A stretch of 64,000 nucleotides of DNA from CAYJAZ01 sp964371865 (lineage in GTDB: Bacteria > Desulfobacterota > Desulfovibrionia > Desulfovibrionales > Desulfovibrionaceae), in NCBI GenBank assembly GCA_964371865.1, contig CAYJOR010000001.1, positions 1-64,000 on the forward strand, given 5' to 3'. Position 1 is the stretch's first letter; every line of letters starts with the position of its first letter. The translations under genes were made by a program, and so were the position numbers. Under the pieces are notes generated by a model. It saw only the letters and a list, made by a program, of their open reading frames with translations, was not told where the DNA came from and did not search any database. Below, piece after piece: positions 60,897 to 64,000 of the stretch.

Positions 60897-63800
60897 ATGG
60901 CAGATAATAATCAATCTTTTGATATTTTCATAAGTTATGCGCGAAAAGATAACCTCGATGGAAGCATCACAAGATTTATAAATACTCTCTCAAAAAGATA
61001 TGAAGAAACTTTCCCTACTTCAAAGCTTACTATATTCTTTGACAAAGAAAATATACATACCGGAGATGACTGGAATCATAGACTTAAAAGCGCACTAAAA
61101 ACATCAAAAGTAATGCTTGCCTTTTTGAGTGAAAATTATATTGCCTCAGAATGGTGTCAGAAAGAGTGGTATCTTTGGTGCGACTTAGAAAGAAGTCGTG
61201 GATTATTAGAAAACCTTTTAAACCCCATATATTATTCATCTATTTTTAAAATAGAAGAATCGACGACTAAAATCGATACTTCTAATATACCTTCTTTCCC
61301 TTTACTGAACTCTAAAGAATCTGACGAAGAATCCAATCTAGACGATTTTTTTTCGCGACAACATATTGATTTAAGAGATTGGGAAGGAACTGGGAAAAAA
61401 AGATATGTAAAAAAGGCAACCTATAAAATCATTGACAATTTCCTACATATTTTACATTCACAAATTCTAAAAGTATTAAATACAGAATTAGGCGAAACAG
61501 ACTTTATAAAAAACAATAAAAATTTTTGTGGACGTCTGGCAGAAATTAAAACTATAAAGGCACACTTTGCAGAAGAAAAAGGAATTATTCCAATAATTCA
61601 CGGTCTTGCAGGAGAGGGGAAAACAGCTCTTGCCATTGCTTATGCACACGCTTACGCTTATAATTACACAGGTGGTCGATATCTTGTTTCATGTGGCGGG
61701 ATGCAATCTCTTATGCAATGTTTTTGCAAACTTGGAGAAGATTTAGGTTTTGTTTTTTCGCAAGAAAACACTGAGTCTGCAAATTTTAAACAAGTTTGGG
61801 ACTTCCTAATCAATCGCCCCGGTGCATCAAGCCTTGTGATTCTAGATAATATTGATAATCAAGAACTTTTGTCAATGCAATCATTGAATTCTATAAGCAA
61901 ATCAACTGATAAGGTGCATATACTCATTACTACTCCTTGCAGGTGCGATGCTCTTACTGATACGATTAAAACCATATCTCTACAAAATCTTTCTCAACGC
62001 GATGCTCTCCTTTTAATGAGTACATTTCGACCCTATAAAAACGAAGAAATACAATATGTTAGAAAAATAATAAACTCATTAGGTGGTCATGCTCTGAGTT
62101 TGAACTTACTTGGCGCATTTTTAAAACTGCATGAAAGAATAACATACGCAATTCTTGCAAATAAACTAGAAAAAATCAGTGGAATTGATATATTAAATCA
62201 AACAACTGAAATATCTTCTGCTATTGATTATAAGTATTTCACTCAAATTGAACAGCTAGTTTTACCAACAATTGAGAGTTTTTCTAAAGAAGAAAATACT
62301 GCTCTTGAACTGATTTCTCTACTTGCACCTGATACTATTCCAAGTATTTGGATTGAAGAAACTTTATTTGAATTATATCCATCACTTAACGACTCAATTC
62401 TTCTTACTTCTCCTACAGAGAAAATTTTGCGTAAACTTGTTGCATATAATCTTATTCAAGAAAAAGATTCGCACGATTTTAATCTCGATGAAGATCTCTT
62501 TTCTCAAAAAAGCATTGTTTATTATCAAAGTCATAGTCTTGTACGAGGTGTTATACAAAAAACAATTCAGAAGAATAGTAGTTCAGAAGAACTTTATTCA
62601 GCTCTTTTCTCTGTAGTTACAAAAGCTGTGGAAAATCAAATGGCTGGCTATCCAACATGGCCTCTTAGCGCTCTACTTTCTTTGTTATCGCACTTTGAAA
62701 CATGGCTAAAAGAAATGACAAATCCTGAAATTGTTTTGCCCTTAGCTGAAAAACTCATCAGTAAAGCTATAAGAGGAAGCGGAAACACAATGGATTCCAT
62801 TTCTCTTGTAAATAAATTGCTCTGTATTATCGAGAAGTTACCGCAAAACCTAGAAAATAAACTCACGAAAGCACAATACTATACTTGTAGAGGACAAATT
62901 TATTCAGATTTAGCAAATAAAGATTTAGCATTATTGGATTTTCAATACGCACTTACTTTATTTGAAGAATCTGCAAATGAAGAAATTAATACTTCTTTTA
63001 AAGTGCAACACATTCATTTGCTTGACTACCTTGGTGAACTAAAACGTGAAACTGGTAATTTTGATGAAGCCATTTCACTTCATAAAAAAGCTTTAGAATT
63101 ACTAGAATCTGAAATATCAAAAGACAAAAACTCATTAGAAATAAATAGTGAAAAATCATATACTTTAGAGCATTTAGGAAAAGCTTACCAACTAAATAAG
63201 GAACAGGATAAAGCAAAAACTTGTTTTGAAGAAGCTTTTAATCATAGAAAAAACATCTCTAGTTTAGATACAACTGAAAATCATCTTTACAAGCGTAACC
63301 TAGCGCTATCTTACGAAAATCTTGGAAATATAAGCTTTTATGAGGATAGTCAAAATACATTTGAAAACTTCAAAATGTGTAAAGAAATACGCAAGAATCT
63401 ATACTTAAAAGATCCTACAAATATAATTATCAAACGCGATTTAGCTGTGATTTATAGCCGACTTGGTGATTACTTTATCTATAAACAACAACCTAGTGAT
63501 GCTCTTGATTCTTTTGAAAAAAGCCTTGTTTTAAGGGAAGAAATCCTAAATAACGATAAAGAAAATTTACTACTCATAAATGATCTAACAAAATGCCTTA
63601 TAAAAAAAGGGTCAGCACTTGAAGCTTTAGAGGATTTTGAAAAAGCAAATAATTACTATACAGTAGCTTATAATGAAAGAGAAAAACTCTATTTAAGTTC
63701 ACCAGGAAGTTTAGAATATCTCCGTGGATATATCTTCATATTATATACTTACGCACAGTATTATAAGAAAATAAATAACGAAGAAAAAGAACTTACCTTC

Positions 63801-63920
63801 CTTCATTTATTAGTCAAAAATATTCATGAGATTACTAATCGCAGCTCTGTTAACTCGCAAGAAAAAGATTTATGGCGCAAAGAATTAGAATCACTTGAAA
63901 ATAGAGTCTGTTTTAAATAA
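60897..63920 (+). CDS. TIR-NB-ARC-TPR STAND protein (NLR-like), 1007 aa
   Basis: The N-terminal TIR domain (about 8-130) has 'FDIFISYARKDN', 'LTIFFDKENIHTGDDW', and 'IASEWCQKEWYLWCD', where the Glu of 'WCQKE' (about 90) is the expected NADase residue. The STAND NTPase has Walker A 'IIHGLAGEGKTALAIAYAHA' (about 233-243), Walker B 'SSLVILDNIDNQELL' (about 312), and an NB-ARC-like winged-helix region. The C-terminal about 350 residues are TPR-like ('YTCRGQIYSDLANKDLALLD', 'FDEAISLHKKALELLESEIS'). This is a bacterial NLR: TPR sensing would trigger NTPase oligomerisation and NAD+ depletion by TIR. It is the last of an operon with the DHH and DUF4384 genes. Confidence 0.92.
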   Translation: MADNNQSFDIFISYARKDNLDGSITRFINTLSKRYEETFPTSKLTIFFDKENIHTGDDWNHRLKSALKTSKVMLAFLSENYIASEWCQKEWYLWCDLERSRGLLENLLNPIYYSSIFKIEESTTKIDTSNIPSFPLLNSKESDEESNLDDFFSRQHIDLRDWEGTGKKRYVKKATYKIIDNFLHILHSQILKVLNTELGETDFIKNNKNFCGRLAEIKTIKAHFAEEKGIIPIIHGLAGEGKTALAIAYAHAYAYNYTGGRYLVSCGGMQSLMQCFCKLGEDLGFVFSQENTESANFKQVWDFLINRPGASSLVILDNIDNQELLSMQSLNSISKSTDKVHILITTPCRCDALTDTIKTISLQNLSQRDALLLMSTFRPYKNEEIQYVRKIINSLGGHALSLNLLGAFLKLHERITYAILANKLEKISGIDILNQTTEISSAIDYKYFTQIEQLVLPTIESFSKEENTALELISLLAPDTIPSIWIEETLFELYPSLNDSILLTSPTEKILRKLVAYNLIQEKDSHDFNLDEDLFSQKSIVYYQSHSLVRGVIQKTIQKNSSSEELYSALFSVVTKAVENQMAGYPTWPLSALLSLLSHFETWLKEMTNPEIVLPLAEKLISKAIRGSGNTMDSISLVNKLLCIIEKLPQNLENKLTKAQYYTCRGQIYSDLANKDLALLDFQYALTLFEESANEEINTSFKVQHIHLLDYLGELKRETGNFDEAISLHKKALELLESEISKDKNSLEINSEKSYTLEHLGKAYQLNKEQDKAKTCFEEAFNHRKNISSLDTTENHLYKRNLALSYENLGNISFYEDSQNTFENFKMCKEIRKNLYLKDPTNIIIKRDLAVIYSRLGDYFIYKQQPSDALDSFEKSLVLREEILNNDKENLLLINDLTKCLIKKGSALEALEDFEKANNYYTVAYNEREKLYLSSPGSLEYLRGYIFILYTYAQYYKKINNEEKELTFLHLLVKNIHEITNRSSVNSQEKDLWRKELESLENRVCFK

Positions 63921-64000
63921 TTCTTTTACCTTCTAAAGCATTTCTAAAATAGACAATACAATAGAAAAATATCTTAGTATTACTAATCTTTTTTAAGATA

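Noticed and set aside
62323..62616. Open frame inside the TIR-STAND gene in another phase
   Set aside because: It is hydrophobic-biased by AT-rich sequence and overlaps a well-supported coding region.
1..64000. tRNA or rRNA genes, or an integrase gene marking insertion sites
   Set aside because: No cloverleaf-like sequence, rRNA segment, or tyrosine or serine recombinase motif was recognised in either strand.

Overview
This is an AT-rich window from a Gram-negative bacterium. The evidence for Gram-negative is a large surface-polysaccharide (O-antigen or capsule-type) gene cluster, an MsbA-type lipid exporter, heptosyltransferase-like GT9 and ECA-type sugar genes, and periplasmic proteins with signal peptides. 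No rRNA, tRNA or housekeeping marker allows a species call. A low-GC, host-associated or anaerobic proteobacterium or desulfobacterium is plausible, but that is inference.

Region 1 (1-19940) is a sugar-nucleotide and glycosyltransferase block, mostly on the minus strand. It holds a three-domain glycosyltransferase, a GalE-like epimerase, an SQD1-like UDP-sulfoquinovose synthase, the GDP-fucose genes (fcl, gmd, and manC on the plus strand), wecB, a 28-codon rfbA remnant, and an orphan phage tail-fibre pair. It then continues with an ECA-like Fuc4NAc set (wecF-like, GNAT, wecE) and further glycosyltransferases. The first 32 bases are the 5' end of a gene that leaves the window and may be cysD.

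Region 2 (about 20000-29340) looks like an integrated mobilisable plasmid or related element. It carries a P4-type TOPRIM primase/SF3 helicase, a ParA operon with a TraK-like HTH protein and a membrane protein, a divergent RHH MobC plus relaxase, and a small basic protein. Two paralogous unknown proteins (218 and 205 aa) flank this core. No integrase is visible.

Region 3 (29659-39110) is an accessory island. Two related proteins, each a degenerate adenine-methylase-like segment joined to a type I specificity-like domain, bracket a soluble VirD4/TraG-like ATPase, an acidic 392-aa unknown and a 186-aa unknown. A metallophosphoesterase and a NADAR-family protein follow. The island ends at an IS5-family remnant (39097-39573) that cuts a GT2 gene.

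Region 4 (39570-49819) returns to polysaccharide genes. It contains rfbG-rfbF-rfbH, a TPP enzyme and a reductase-like SDR, an arrangement resembling branched 3,6-dideoxyhexose (yersiniose-type) biosynthesis. A GT remnant, a GT2 that is paralogous to one in region 1, MsbA and rfbC follow.

Region 5 (50064-53503) holds small envelope genes: a DUF302 protein, a secreted SH3-like protein, LrgAB, and a GlcG/HbpS-like protein. Region 6 (53876-63920) is a plus-strand set with a signalling or defence flavour: a secreted TPR-CHAT protease-like protein, a DHH phosphoesterase with a novel repeat tail, a DUF4384-like exported protein, and a TIR-NB-ARC-TPR STAND protein. Regions 3 and 6 are the best candidates for undescribed systems.
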